A stretch of 64,000 bases of DNA from Nakamurella lactea DSM 19367 (GCF_000426645.1 NZ_AUFT01000021.1:41783-105782); one strand, 5' to 3'; shown: positions 12,365 to 21,851, counted from the first letter of the stretch. The notes: generated from the sequence alone by a model not told the origin. Numbers and translations are program-made.

Positions 12365-13816
12365 TCACGTCGGTATCTCCCCGCCGGACGCGGTGGTGAT
12401 CCGGTCGCCCAGATACCGCAGGCCCGAGTCGCGGCTGGACTTGAACAGCACCACGTCGCCGGCGGTCAGCAACTGCCGGAGCAGATCGTGTGCCTCATCG
12501 ATGCCAGGTACCTGCTGCACCTCGTCCGCCGGCACTCCGGCGCTCAGCGCTCCCTCGGCGATGCCGGCGGTTCCCGGGCCGACGGCGAGCAGCCGCCGGA
12601 CGCCGAGCTCGCCGGCCAGCGTCCCGACCGCCCGGTGCGCATCGGCGGAGCTGTCGCCCAGCTCGCGCATCTCTCCCAGTACCGCGATCGTCCGGCGGCC
12701 CCGGCCGAGTTGGGCAAGCGCACGCAACGCGGCGGCCATCGATTCCGGGTTGGCGTTGTAGGCGTCGTTGATCAGCAGCACCCCGGTCGGCAGCTCGTGC
12801 ACCTCCATCCGCCAGCGACTGATCGGGGTCGCCGTCCGGAGCTCGTTGACGATGCCGCGCAGCGACATTCCGAGCGCGCCGGCGGTGGCGATCGCGGCCA
12901 GGGCGTTACCGACCTGGTGTGCACCGTGGAAGCCGAGGGCGATCCGGACTCCACCGATCTCCCGGTCGCCGCCGGGGGTCGGCAGCACGCCGGTCAGCGT
13001 GAAACCGGCCCGGCCGTTGTCATCGAGTTGCACCTCGGTCGCCCGCAGATCGGCGGTGTCCGACAGCCCGACGGTCAGCACCCGCGCCGCAGTCTGCTCC
13101 CGCATCGCCAGCACCCTGGCGTCGTCGGCGTTGAGCACGGCCAGGCCGCCGCGCTCGGCTGACGGAAGTGCCTGCACCAGTTCGGCTTTCGTTCGCGCGA
13201 TCGCCTCGACGGAGCCGAACTCGCCGACGTGCGCGCTGCCGACGTTGAGCACGATGCCGATCCTGGGTGGCGCGATGGACGTCAGGTAGTGGATGTGCCC
13301 GACGCCGGCGGCACCCATCTCGGCCACCAGGAACCGGGTGCTGGTGTCCACCCGGCAGACCGTCAGCGGCACTCCGACCTCGGAGTTGTAGGAACCCTCC
13401 GGCGCGACCGTCGGACCGAAACTCCCGAGCAGCTGACCGAGCAGGTCCTTGGTCGAGGTCTTGCCGGAACTGCCGGTGATCCCGACGATCTGCAGGCCGC
13501 CGAGCACCGCCGCGTCCGCGACCGCCCTGGCGAGCGCGGCGAACGCCGCCTGGACGTCCTCGACGACGACGGTCGGCATGCCGTCGACCGGCCGGCTGCC
13601 CAGAACGGAGAGCGCGCCGTTGGCGGCGGCGGCGGCGGCGAAATCGTGCCCGTCGGCGTGTTCACCGACCCTGGCGACGTACAGGCTGCCCTGCTCCGCC
13701 TTGCGGGAGTCGGTGACCACCCCCGTCACCGGGATCCCGGCGGCCGGCTGCGCGCCGTCGGAGTACAGGGTCCCGCCGGTGATCTCAGCGATCCGGCCCA
13801 ACCGCATCCGGATCAC
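12365..13816 (-). CDS. murF: UDP-MurNAc-tripeptide-D-Ala-D-Ala ligase MurF
   Basis: MurF attaches the D-Ala-D-Ala dipeptide to finish the nucleotide precursor. The 483-residue protein carries the DSR motif VVTDSRKAEQG near residue 37, the P-loop GSSGKTSTK (115-123), LNVGSAHVGEFGS and LINDAYNANPESM, which is the MurF form of the central ligase motif. The GTG start overlaps the murE stop by four bases. Confidence 0.96.
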   Translation of the reverse strand: MIRMRLGRIAEITGGTLYSDGAQPAAGIPVTGVVTDSRKAEQGSLYVARVGEHADGHDFAAAAAANGALSVLGSRPVDGMPTVVVEDVQAAFAALARAVADAAVLGGLQIVGITGSSGKTSTKDLLGQLLGSFGPTVAPEGSYNSEVGVPLTVCRVDTSTRFLVAEMGAAGVGHIHYLTSIAPPRIGIVLNVGSAHVGEFGSVEAIARTKAELVQALPSAERGGLAVLNADDARVLAMREQTAARVLTVGLSDTADLRATEVQLDDNGRAGFTLTGVLPTPGGDREIGGVRIALGFHGAHQVGNALAAIATAGALGMSLRGIVNELRTATPISRWRMEVHELPTGVLLINDAYNANPESMAAALRALAQLGRGRRTIAVLGEMRELGDSSADAHRAVGTLAGELGVRRLLAVGPGTAGIAEGALSAGVPADEVQQVPGIDEAHDLLRQLLTAGDVVLFKSSRDSGLRYLGDRITTASGGEIPT

Positions 13817-15381
13817 GATGCTCCCCCGACCCGATCGGTGAGCGCCGCCCTGAGTTCCTGCACGTCGGAGAACGGATGCTTGACGCCGGCGATCTCCTGG
13901 CCGGTCTCGTGGCCCTTACCGGCGATCACCACCGCGTCGCCGGGTCCGGCCAGCGCCACCGCCGCCGCGATCGCCGCCCGCCGGTCGCCGATCTCCTGGA
14001 TGTCCGCCGTGCCGGCGGTCTTGCGCGCGCCGGCCAGCACCGCCGCCCTGATCAGGGCGGCCTCCTCCGAGCGCGGGTTGTCGTCGGTGACGATCAACAC
14101 GTCGGAGCGCCGGGCGGCCTCGGCGCCCATCATCGGACGCTTGCCGGTGTCCCGGTCGCCGCCGGCGCCGACCACCGAGATGATCCGACCTGGCACGCTG
14201 CCGCGGACCGCGTCCAGCACCGCGACCAACGCCGCCGGTTTGTGCGCGTAGTCGACCACCGCGAGGAAATCCTGCCCGGCGTCGACCCGCTGCATCCGGC
14301 CGGGCACGTGCACGGTCGACATCGCCTGCGCGGCGAGCACCGGGTCATGGCCGGCCGCCTGCACGCAGGCGACCGCGGTCAGCGCGTTGGCAACGTTGAA
14401 CGCGCCGGGCAGCGCCAGCTCCATCGTCAGCCGCAGTCCGTCCGGCCCGGCCAGCTCGATCCGTTGCCGCCCGGTCGGGTCGGCGGCCACCGCCAACGCC
14501 CGCCAGTCCGCGTCGGCGGCCCCGGCCGCCGATACCGTCAGCCCGTCGGGATGATCGGCGGCGAGCCGCCGCCCGTACTCATCGTCGATGTCGAACACGG
14601 CCCGGTCGGAGCGGCCGTCGAACAGCTTCGACTTGGCCGCGAAATAGTCCTCCATGTCCGGGTGGAAGTCCAGGTGGTCCTGGCTCAGGTTGGTGAAAGC
14701 GCCTACGGCGTAATGGGTTCCGCCGACCCGGCCAAGCGCCAACGCATGCGATGACACTTCCATCGCGACCGCCTGCACACCGCGCTCGAGCATCACCGCC
14801 AGCAGCGCCTGAAGGTCAGGTGCCTCCGGCGTGGTGAACATGCTGGGCAGCACCTCGGCATCCGGCACGCTGCCGCCGATCCTGGTCATCACGGTGCCGA
14901 TCAACCCGGTGCGCAGCCCCTGGGCGGCGAGCGCCGCCTCCACCAGGAAACAGGTGGTGGTCTTCCCCGATGTCCCGGTGATGCCGATGATCGGCAGCCG
15001 TCGGGACGGATCACCGTAGATCCGCGCTGCGGCGCCGCCGAGCGCCTGGCGCGGGTCCGCGACGATCAGCAACGGAACTCCGGCGGCGGCCGGTTGTTCA
15101 GCGATCAGCTCGGCGCCGGCCGGGTCGGTGAGCACCGCCACCGCACCGGCCGCGACCGCCTGGCCGGCAAAGTTCGCGCCGTGCACGTTCGCGCCGGCCA
15201 GGCCGGCGAACAGGTCGCCGGGATGGACGTCGCCGCCGCGCAGGGTGGCGCCGGTGACCAGCGGGTCGACACCGCCGGCCGGAGCTTCGACCAGCCGTGC
15301 GCCGACGGCCGTCGCCAGGTCCGAGAGCCGGGCGCCGGGGGTCGATTCCGGCCGCGAAGAAGTGGTGGGCACGACTGCCAA
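13813..15381 (-). CDS. murE: UDP-MurNAc-tripeptide synthetase MurE (meso-DAP type)
   Basis: MurE adds the third residue of the stem peptide. The 522-residue protein has the P-loop GTSGKTTT (136-143), TNLSQDHLDFH and DNPRSEE. The DNPR sequence is the known specificity motif for meso-diaminopimelate, so the wall is predicted to be of the DAP type, fitting the dapF gene at 51.3 kb. The start assigned is a TTG two bases after the ftsI stop, behind GGCGGG; a GTG four codons inside is an alternative. Confidence 0.95.
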   Translation of the reverse strand: MAVVPTTSSRPESTPGARLSDLATAVGARLVEAPAGGVDPLVTGATLRGGDVHPGDLFAGLAGANVHGANFAGQAVAAGAVAVLTDPAGAELIAEQPAAAGVPLLIVADPRQALGGAAARIYGDPSRRLPIIGITGTSGKTTTCFLVEAALAAQGLRTGLIGTVMTRIGGSVPDAEVLPSMFTTPEAPDLQALLAVMLERGVQAVAMEVSSHALALGRVGGTHYAVGAFTNLSQDHLDFHPDMEDYFAAKSKLFDGRSDRAVFDIDDEYGRRLAADHPDGLTVSAAGAADADWRALAVAADPTGRQRIELAGPDGLRLTMELALPGAFNVANALTAVACVQAAGHDPVLAAQAMSTVHVPGRMQRVDAGQDFLAVVDYAHKPAALVAVLDAVRGSVPGRIISVVGAGGDRDTGKRPMMGAEAARRSDVLIVTDDNPRSEEAALIRAAVLAGARKTAGTADIQEIGDRRAAIAAAVALAGPGDAVVIAGKGHETGQEIAGVKHPFSDVQELRAALTDRVGGAS

Positions 15382-15383
15382 CG

Positions 15384-17804
15384 CTACCCGCCGAGATTGA
15401 CGTACAGGTCCCGCACCGGCGCGGCCTCGGCGGACGGCGGCACGTTCATCGCGTCCATCAGGTATGCCCCGAGATCGTGGAACATCGGGGCCGCGCTGGT
15501 GCCACCTTCACGGTCGCCGCCCGGCCGGTCCAACGAGATCACCACCACGTACTGCGGGTTGTCCGCCGGCAGGAAGCCGGCGAAGGTCGTGGTGTACATC
15601 GAATCGGAGTACTTGCCGTCGACGAACTGCTGAGCGGTACCCGTCTTGCCGGCCACCTGATAACCGGTGATCGCTGCCGCCGGGGCGGTGCCGCGGTGGG
15701 CCATGTCGCCGTCCTGCACGGTCGCGGTCAGCATCGACCGCAGGGTCTTCGCGGTGGTCGCGTCGATCACCCGGGTGCCGGCCGCCGCCGGCGTCTCGGT
15801 GGTGGTGCCGTCGGTGGTGGTCGCCTGCACCAGCGACGGCGGCAGCCGCACCCCGTCGTTGGCGATCGTCTGGTACACCGCGGCCAACTGCACCATGGTC
15901 ATGCTGACGCCCTGCCCGATCGGCACGTTCGCAAAGGTCGAGGCGGTCCACTGCGATTTCGCCGGGTCGGCGCTCCAGACCGGCAACCTGCCGGGCGACT
16001 CACCGCTGAGTTGGATGCCGGTCTTCTTGCCGATGCCGAACTTCGTGATCATCGAGTAGTAGTCCTTGACCCCGACCTCGTTGGCCAGCATCAACGTCCC
16101 GACATTGCTGGACTTGGCCAGGATCCCGGTAGCCGTCATGTCGACCGGCCCGTGGGACCATGCGTCGCCGACGGTGATCCCGCCGGTGGTGATCTGCCCG
16201 TCGACACTGAGCACGGTGTTCGGGGTGATCAGTCGCTTCTGCAGGGCCGCGGCGAAGGTCACCACTTTGTTCACCGAGCCCGGCTCGATCGGGTCCGCGA
16301 TCCATTGGTTCGACCACTCGGCGGGGCTCTTGTCCGTCAGGAACTGCTTGGGGGTGTAGGAGGCGCCGGCGACGATCTTGCCGGTCTTCGTCTCCTCGAT
16401 CATCACGTTGCCGCCGTGCGCGCCCATCTCGGTCACGTACTGCTGAAGCACCTGCTGGGCGCGGTACTGCACGTCGGTGTCCAGGGTCAGCTGGATCGAG
16501 GTGCCGTCGGTGGCCGGGGTCTCGCCGCGCACGGTACCGGGGATCGGTGTGCCCTGGGTGTCCACGTCGACGTCCCGGGATCCGGGGGTACCGGCCAGCG
16601 TTGCGTCGTAACGGTTCTCGATGCCGGACAGGCCCCGCCCGTCCCATCCGGTGGTGCCGACAACGGAGGTGGCGATGCCGGCATTCGGATACTCCCGGAC
16701 GTCCTGCCGATCGGGCACGAGAGCGTTGAGTGCCTTGTCCTTCGCCGTGATGCTCAGGTGCAGCCGGTCCTGTTGCGTCACCTTCTGGCCGGGCTCGGCC
16801 TCCGTCTTGGGGAAGCCGTACAGCAGCAGCGGGCGCACCTTTTCCAGGATGGCGTCGCTCTGCGCCGGCATCACCTTGTCGGCGACGTAGACGTATTTCT
16901 TGGTGCCGGACATCTTCTTGATCAGACCGGCCCTGGTGAGGCCTTTCGCCGCGGCACTGTCGGCCAGGGTGGACAGGATGACGTCGGCCACCGCGCCCCG
17001 CTGCCGGTCGTCGGCGAACAGGGTCGGTCGGACGGCGAGCCGGCGGCCCTCGACGCTGAATGCCAACTGCACTCCGTTGCGATCGGTGATCGATCCGCGC
17101 TGGGCAGGCAGATCGATGGTCCGTTCCCGCTGGTTCTCGCCGGCCGCGGCGTAGGCGGCGGCGTCAACCGTCTGGATCAGCACCAACTTGGTGAGGCCGA
17201 CGCCGAGCAACGCCAGCATCACCACCAACGCCGTCCGGCCCCTGGCCTTGTGGTTGACCCTGGCGGCGGCAGACTTGCGGACCCGGCGACCGCGGACCGA
17301 CTTCGGCTTCTTTCGCGGCTTCGGGGCGCTGACCACCCTGACGCGCTCCCGTTCGACGCCGGCCGGTCGGCCGCGGGTCGGTACCGGACGGGACGGCGAC
17401 CGGCGCCGCCCACCCTGCCCGGTCGCCTGGCCACGCTCGGTGCTGCGTCGCTGTTCGGTGCTGCGTCGCTGTTCGGTGCTGCGTCGCTGTTCGGTGCTGC
17501 GTCGCTGTTCGCCGCCGCGCCGCTGGTCGGCGCCGCGGTCGGTCCGCGCCCGTTGCGGACGGGGTTGACCGGAATCATCCTTCGGCCGGGCCATGGTGCC
17601 CGCGGAGCTGCGGACGGAGGCCGACGCCGGCCGGCCGGTGCCGGTCGACCTGACCGCGCCGGTCGACCGGCCCCCGGCGTTCGACCGGGCCGGCCGGCCG
17701 CCGCCCGCCGCTGCCGAGCCGGCGCCCCCAACGGTCTGCCGGCTGTCGCCGGGGCGGCCGGACCGACCCTGACCGGTGGACGCCGTGGGACGGTGCGCCA
17801 TCAT
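15384..17804 (-). CDS. ftsI: Septal transpeptidase FtsI/PBP3 (class B PBP) with long disordered N-terminus
   Basis: This class B penicillin-binding protein cross-links septal peptidoglycan as the partner of FtsW. At 806 residues it is longer than usual. The first 190 or so residues are a low-complexity basic/Gly/Ser head that includes tandem RSTEQR units. One membrane segment follows (ALVVMLALLGVGLTKLVL), then the PBP dimerisation domain (SITDRNGVQLAFSVEGRR) and the transpeptidase domain. Active-site motifs are intact: GSVNK (S-x-x-K), SSN and KTGT (AGKTGTAQQF). The start overlaps the ftsL-like stop (ATGA). No PASTA domains are present. Confidence 0.95.
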   Translation of the reverse strand: MMAHRPTASTGQGRSGRPGDSRQTVGGAGSAAAGGGRPARSNAGGRSTGAVRSTGTGRPASASVRSSAGTMARPKDDSGQPRPQRARTDRGADQRRGGEQRRSTEQRRSTEQRRSTEQRRSTERGQATGQGGRRRSPSRPVPTRGRPAGVERERVRVVSAPKPRKKPKSVRGRRVRKSAAARVNHKARGRTALVVMLALLGVGLTKLVLIQTVDAAAYAAAGENQRERTIDLPAQRGSITDRNGVQLAFSVEGRRLAVRPTLFADDRQRGAVADVILSTLADSAAAKGLTRAGLIKKMSGTKKYVYVADKVMPAQSDAILEKVRPLLLYGFPKTEAEPGQKVTQQDRLHLSITAKDKALNALVPDRQDVREYPNAGIATSVVGTTGWDGRGLSGIENRYDATLAGTPGSRDVDVDTQGTPIPGTVRGETPATDGTSIQLTLDTDVQYRAQQVLQQYVTEMGAHGGNVMIEETKTGKIVAGASYTPKQFLTDKSPAEWSNQWIADPIEPGSVNKVVTFAAALQKRLITPNTVLSVDGQITTGGITVGDAWSHGPVDMTATGILAKSSNVGTLMLANEVGVKDYYSMITKFGIGKKTGIQLSGESPGRLPVWSADPAKSQWTASTFANVPIGQGVSMTMVQLAAVYQTIANDGVRLPPSLVQATTTDGTTTETPAAAGTRVIDATTAKTLRSMLTATVQDGDMAHRGTAPAAAITGYQVAGKTGTAQQFVDGKYSDSMYTTTFAGFLPADNPQYVVVISLDRPGGDREGGTSAAPMFHDLGAYLMDAMNVPPSAEAAPVRDLYVNLGG
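17433..17511 (-). repeat. 18-bp in-frame tandem repeat in ftsI
   Basis: Four consecutive 18-bp units, ctgttcggtgctgcgtcg on the plus strand, lie at 17433-17504. The first copy is slightly diverged, the next three (17451-17504) are identical, and a partial copy follows. They encode RSTEQR repeats in the cytoplasmic head of the PBP. Perfect copies suggest recent expansion and likely length variation between strains. Confidence 0.9.
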
Positions 17805-18595
17805 CGACCTGCCTTGCTGGTGTTCGTGGTGGTCTTTGCCGCCGCTGTCGTCTTTGCCGCCGCTGTCGTCTTTGCCGCCGCTGTCGTCTTTGCGGCCGTG
17901 GTCTTCGCGGCCGTCGTCTTCGCTGCCGCCGTTTTCGCTGCCGTCGTTTTCGCTGCCGTCGTTCTCGCCGGTGCAGTGCTACCCGGTGCGGTGCTACCCG
18001 GTGCAGTGCTTCCCGGTGTGCTGGCCGGGGCGGGCGCGGCCGGCGCGGAGGTTGCCGGACGCGGCGTGCCGATCACCGTCGCGCTGCCCTTCGTCATCAC
18101 GATCACTGCGGGATCAACCGCCTGCACCAGTCCCATTTGTTGTGCCTTGCGGGCGATCTCGGAGATCGAGTCGAGCCCGGCGATATCCCGCTGCAGCGAC
18201 TCGACCTGCAGCCGAAGGTCAACAGCGCGCTCCTGCGAGTCGGTGGTCCGCATGCCGACCTCGTCGGTCCTGGTGTTCAGGTAGAGCACGCCGACGCCCC
18301 CGGTCGCCAGCAACGCGATCACCACGATGACGAACGGGATCTTGGCCATCGTTTCGCGGATCGGCACCCCGACCATCGTCAGTCTCGGGTCGGCCATCCG
18401 CTCGGCCCGCCGCCGACGGCGATCGTAGGCCCGGTCCGCGGCCGACTTCTGTTTCACCGCAGCCGTTCTGGTGCTCGGCGCGGGCCGGGCATGCTGGCGA
18501 CCAGCGGCCCGGACACGCCCAGCATCGGTAGCGGCGGCGCCGGACGGCCGGCGGCTCGGGCGCGGACGCCCGTTCCTGGGTGCAGTGGTGGTCAT
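17801..18595 (-). CDS. FtsL-like septal protein with Ala/Lys/Thr repeat tail
   Basis: The position between rsmH and ftsI and the topology identify this as the FtsL-type component of the FtsQLB complex. The 264 residues comprise a basic cytoplasmic head (1-85, RRRRRAERM), one membrane segment ([21 protein letters not shown]) and a short extracytoplasmic coiled coil ([20 protein letters not shown]) with an FtsL-like AQQMGLVQA segment. The last roughly 80 residues are odd: three PGSTA units followed by [11 protein letters not shown] repeats resembling histone H1 tails, predicted outside the membrane. The ATG overlaps the rsmH stop. FtsL sequences are poorly conserved, so the name rests mainly on context. 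Confidence 0.85.
   Translation of the reverse strand: MTTTAPRNGRPRPSRRPSGAAATDAGRVRAAGRQHARPAPSTRTAAVKQKSAADRAYDRRRRRAERMADPRLTMVGVPIRETMAKIPFVIVVIALLATGGVGVLYLNTRTDEVGMRTTDSQERAVDLRLQVESLQRDIAGLDSISEIARKAQQMGLVQAVDPAVIVMTKGSATVIGTPRPATSAPAAPAPASTPGSTAPGSTAPGSTAPARTTAAKTTAAKTAAAKTTAAKTTAAKTTAAAKTTAAAKTTAAAKTTTNTSKAGR
17832..18015 (-). repeat. Tandem repeats encoding the FtsL-like tail
   Basis: On the plus strand gtctttgccgccgctgtc occurs as three exact 18-bp copies at 17832-17885, followed by diverged 15-18 bp units to about 17970. Three 15-bp units of the type gtgcagtgctacccg follow at 17971-18015. All stay in frame and encode the (TTAAK)n and (PGSTA)3 parts of the preceding protein. Confidence 0.9.
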
Positions 18596-19599
18596 GCCGC
18601 CCTCCGAATGCGTTCGGCAGCCCGCAGTCGCGCCGATGCGGCCCGCGGATTCTCGGTGATCTCCTGGTCGGTCGGTGCCTGCATCCCCCGCACCAGCAGC
18701 CGGAACTCCGGCGAGTGCTCGGGCAGATCCACCGGCAGGTCGAGCGGTGTGGTGCTCACCGTGCGACCGGCGATGGCGCGTTTGACCAACCGGTCCTCGA
18801 GCGAGTGATAGCTCAGCACGACCAGCCGCCCACCGACCGAAAGGTGGTTCAGCGCCAGCGGAACGGCCCGTTCAACGGCGCCGAGTTCATCGTTGACGGC
18901 GATCCGCAGGGCCTGGAAGGTGCGCTTGGCGGGGTTGCCGCCGGTTCGCCGGGTGGCGGCCGGGATGGCCTCCCGGACCACGGCCACCAGCCGTGCACTG
19001 GTGGTGAACGGCTCCTTGACCCGCTCACGGACCACCGCTGAGACGATCCGGGGGGCGAACCGCTCCTCACCGTACTCGCGCAGGATCTTCACCAGCTCGC
19101 CCGGCGCCGCGGTGTTCAGCAGCTCGCTGGCCGGCCGTCCGGTGGTCGGGTCCATCCGCATGTCAAGCGGCCCGTCCTGGGCGTAGGCGAAACCGCGGCC
19201 CGCTTCGTCCAGCTGGAGCGAGGAGACGCCGAGGTCGAAGAATGCCGCGGTGATCTCGCCATCGGCCAGATCGGTTGCCACCTCCCCGATCTCGTCGAAG
19301 ACGGCGTGCACCAGGCGCACCCGGTCGGCGAACCCGGCGGCGGCGATCCGGCGGCCGGCGATGTCCAGCGCTGCCGGGTCACGATCCAGGCCGATCACCT
19401 GCAGGCCAGGGTGCTCGGCCAGGAACCGAAGGGTGTGCCCGGCCATCCCGAGTGTGGCATCGACCAACACGGCGCCCGGTGCGCTCAAAGCGGGGGCGAG
19501 CAACTCGGACACCCGGCCGGCGAGCACCGGAATGTGAATGGTGGACAAGGGATCCGGGTCCGAACCCGGAACCGGGGGATGTTGCTGGTCGCGATCCAC
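18592..19599 (-). CDS. rsmH: 16S rRNA (cytosine-1402-N4)-methyltransferase RsmH (MraW)
   Basis: RsmH methylates C1402 of 16S rRNA and is always near the head of the dcw cluster. I chose the GTG at 19599 (protein [10 protein letters not shown]) because it follows a strong GGGAGGGG site at normal spacing. The open frame extends further upstream but that part is unrelated to the family. The protein has 335 residues, with [14 protein letters not shown] and the SAM-binding [15 protein letters not shown] near the start. [20 protein letters not shown] and [14 protein letters not shown] are classic RsmH motifs. Confidence 0.95.
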   Translation of the reverse strand: MDRDQQHPPVPGSDPDPLSTIHIPVLAGRVSELLAPALSAPGAVLVDATLGMAGHTLRFLAEHPGLQVIGLDRDPAALDIAGRRIAAAGFADRVRLVHAVFDEIGEVATDLADGEITAAFFDLGVSSLQLDEAGRGFAYAQDGPLDMRMDPTTGRPASELLNTAAPGELVKILREYGEERFAPRIVSAVVRERVKEPFTTSARLVAVVREAIPAATRRTGGNPAKRTFQALRIAVNDELGAVERAVPLALNHLSVGGRLVVLSYHSLEDRLVKRAIAGRTVSTTPLDLPVDLPEHSPEFRLLVRGMQAPTDQEITENPRAASARLRAAERIRRAA

Positions 19600-19810
19600 C
19601 TGTCCCCTCCCGGGTCGGCTGGCGGGTGTCCTGACGGTCGTGATGGTCGAGCTCCGGGGGGCTCGGTTCCGATGGGGGCTTGCGGTGGTGCTCTGCTGGA
19701 TCACTGAGTCCTGGTCCCCACCCGCCGTCGGTACCTGGCGCGGGGGAAGTCGCGTCAGGGACGTCGGCGGGTGCAGGCCGGGCGGCAGGAGCCGGCGGCG
19801 CACTCGGCGG
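19600..19810. other. mraZ-rsmH intergenic region
   Basis: This 211-bp stretch separates mraZ from rsmH. It contains the rsmH ribosome site at its end (GGGAGGGG). I see no second promoter, hairpin or small gene that I can support. Confidence 0.5.
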
Positions 19811-20251
19811 TCAGAGGGGGTTGAGCGTCCCCCTCTCCGGGTTGGCGTAGGCCGCCTCCTGGCGGGCCTCGTAGTCGGCCCACTCGGCGGCGTCCCAGAT
19901 CTCCATCCGCAGACCGATGCCGGTGATCACCACGTCCTTGTCCAGCTGGGCGTACTGCCGCATCCTGGCGGGCACGGTGATCCGGCCCTGTCCGTCCGGG
20001 TGCTGCTGGTCGGTGTTGGCGAGCATGTAGCGCTGGTAGCCGCGGGCGCGTTCGTCCGTCACCTCGGCGTTGATCGCACTGTGCGCGAAGGTGCCGAAGC
20101 CCTCGGGGGTGAAGACGTACAGGCAGCGGTCCTGTCCCTTGGTCAGCATGACGCCGCCGGCGAAGTCGTCGCGGTACTTGGCCGGCAGGGTGATCCGGCC
20201 CTTGTCGTCCATCCGGGGGGTGTAGGTGCCGAGAAACCCGTTGTCCGCCAT
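19811..20251 (-). CDS. mraZ: Transcriptional regulator MraZ
   Basis: MraZ is an AbrB-like DNA-binding protein that autoregulates the dcw operon. The ATG at 20251 gives 146 residues and follows two purine-rich stretches (AGGAGG and GGGAGG); sequence upstream in frame is not MraZ. Two SpoVT-AbrB repeats are seen: [20 protein letters not shown] (from residue 6) and the second half [19 protein letters not shown], each with the DKGR/GQGR-IT-P core. It is the first gene of the minus-strand division operon, and its likely operator lies about 105 bp upstream. Confidence 0.97.
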   Translation of the reverse strand: MADNGFLGTYTPRMDDKGRITLPAKYRDDFAGGVMLTKGQDRCLYVFTPEGFGTFAHSAINAEVTDERARGYQRYMLANTDQQHPDGQGRITVPARMRQYAQLDKDVVITGIGLRMEIWDAAEWADYEARQEAAYANPERGTLNPL

Positions 20252-20780
20252 CTGCCGGTCACCTCCCAACCTCCTGTGTGCGTCTTCGGCGGTGCCGCCG
20301 CCGGGCCGTTCGTCCGGTCCGCCGGACCACCACTGCTGGTGGTGGATCTGCCCGCTGACCCCAGACTGTGCCACATCTCCCCACTTTCTGCCACCATCTG
20401 CCCCCATTTCCTCCAACGAACCTCCGAACGGGTGACGCACGGCGCGTTGCTGCAGGTCATCGGGGGTGGCTGACGGTGGGGCGGCGCCCTGACACGCCGG
20501 GCCATCCGGCGTCCGTCGGGCCGCCGGTCCGGCCCGCCACCTGCTCGAACACCCCACGGGACGGTCGGGACAGCGGTTCCGGATCGGTGGCGACCGAACC
20601 GTGGGGCGAGGTGGGGCAGGTGGGGCTTCGGTGGGTTCCGGACCGCCGCCCGACCGATTGACACGAGCAAATCGGTCCAGGCCGCTACCGACGGGCCGCC
20701 GGTTTGGCAGACTGAACCTTTCGGCACCCTGCCGCGTGACCCCTGGCAGGTGCATCTGACTCCGACCGGGAGGCTCTCGC
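20252..20780. other. Divergent promoter region between mraZ and moxR
   Basis: This 529-bp gene-free region drives mraZ to the left and the MoxR operon to the right. Near mraZ it holds a 7-bp-stem hairpin (20326-20343, ACCACCA/TGGTGGT with a CTGC loop) next to GGTCC-GCC-GGACC, both in the predicted mraZ 5' leader. The MraZ-type repeats are at 20356-20405. On the right side a TTGACA hexamer is at 20658-20663 but no good -10 follows, so no promoter is called for moxR. Confidence 0.55.
20356..20405 (-). promoter_or_regulatory. Predicted MraZ operator: five 10-bp direct repeats
   Basis: Read on the minus strand the region is five consecutive decamers: GGGGGCAGAT, GGTGGCAGAA, AGTGGGGAGA, TGTGGCACAG and TCTGGGGTCA. 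The GTGG/TGGG core recurs exactly every 10 bp. Known MraZ operators in other bacteria are TGGG/GTG direct repeats with a 10-bp period, so this fits a site where an MraZ ring binds one DNA face. It lies 105-155 bp upstream of the mraZ start. Function is inferred, the periodicity is seen. Confidence 0.75.
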
Positions 20781-21851
20781 GTGGCACAACACCTGCAGTC
20801 CGAGGCACCGCCGCAGGGAACTGCGCAGACGTCGGCGGGCGGTTCCGGACCTGCAGGTTCTGCCGGCCGGGCCGGTGGTCCGGTCGATGCCGACGCGCTC
20901 GACTTCGAGCAGATCGCGCAGGCCGGTCAGCGGATCGGCGCGTCCGTCGGCCGGGTGGTGCTGGGCAAGCCCGAGGTGATCCGGTTGACCACCATCGCCC
21001 TGCTCACCGAGGGTCACCTGTTGATCGAGGACGTGCCCGGCACCGGGAAGACCAGCCTGGCCAAGGCACTGGCCCGGTCGGTCGGCGGCAGCGTCAGCCG
21101 GGTGCAGTTCACCCCGGACCTGATGCCCTCGGACGTGACCGGGGTCAGCATCTACGACCGCAACACCAGCCGGTTCGAGTTCCGGCCGGGCCCGGTGTTC
21201 GCCAACCTGGTGGTCGCCGACGAGATCAACCGTGCCTCTCCGAAGACCCAGTCGGCCCTGCTGGAGTGCATGGAGGAACGTCAGGTCACGGTGGACGGGA
21301 CCACCTACCCGCTGTCCCGCCCGTTCCTGGTCCTGGCGACCCAGAATCCGGTCGAGATGGAGGGCACCTACCCGCTTCCGGAGGCCCAGCGCGACCGGTT
21401 CCTGGCCCGGATCTCCATCGGCTATCCGGATCCGGTCTCGGAGGTCGCGATGCTGGCCGAGCGGGACCATCAGGATCCGCTCGACTCGGTGACCGCGGTG
21501 GCCGACGACGCCACCGTGAAGGCGATGATCCGCGGGGCGAGCAGGGTCCACCTGGCGCCGGAGTTGCGCGCCTACATCGTCGATCTGATCGGTGCCACCC
21601 GAAACAGCCCCGAGGTCCGACTCGGGGCCTCACCCCGGGCCGTGCTGCACCTGGGCAAGTCGGCCAAGGCCGCTGCCGCCCTGGACGGCCGGGCCTTCGT
21701 GGTGCCGGACGACATTCAGCGGCTGGCCGCCGTGGTGCTCGGCCACCGCCTGTTGCTGACCGTCGAGGCACACGCCGCGCACCGCTCGGCCGAGGACATC
21801 GTCAACGGACTGCTCGCCCGCGTGCGGGTCCCGCGAGGTAGCGGTGGCTGA
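20781..21851 (+). CDS. MoxR-family AAA+ ATPase
   Basis: MoxR ATPases act as chaperone-like partners of neighbouring DUF58/vWA and transglutaminase proteins. The 356-residue protein has a low-complexity Ala/Gly head (1-40), Walker A DVPGTGKTSLAKAL near residue 85, Walker B LVVADEINRAS, and LATQNPVEMEGTYPLPEAQ as sensor region, followed by the lid domain. The GTG start follows GGGAGG at 20768-20773. It is the first gene of a three-gene operon and overlaps the next gene by eight bases. Confidence 0.94.
   Translation: MAQHLQSEAPPQGTAQTSAGGSGPAGSAGRAGGPVDADALDFEQIAQAGQRIGASVGRVVLGKPEVIRLTTIALLTEGHLLIEDVPGTGKTSLAKALARSVGGSVSRVQFTPDLMPSDVTGVSIYDRNTSRFEFRPGPVFANLVVADEINRASPKTQSALLECMEERQVTVDGTTYPLSRPFLVLATQNPVEMEGTYPLPEAQRDRFLARISIGYPDPVSEVAMLAERDHQDPLDSVTAVADDATVKAMIRGASRVHLAPELRAYIVDLIGATRNSPEVRLGASPRAVLHLGKSAKAAAALDGRAFVVPDDIQRLAAVVLGHRLLLTVEAHAAHRSAEDIVNGLLARVRVPRGSGG

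Noticed and set aside
15297..18284. Plus-strand open frame of about 995 codons across ftsI and the ftsL-like gene
   Set aside because: Composition is that of an antisense frame in high-GC DNA; both minus-strand genes are firmly identified.
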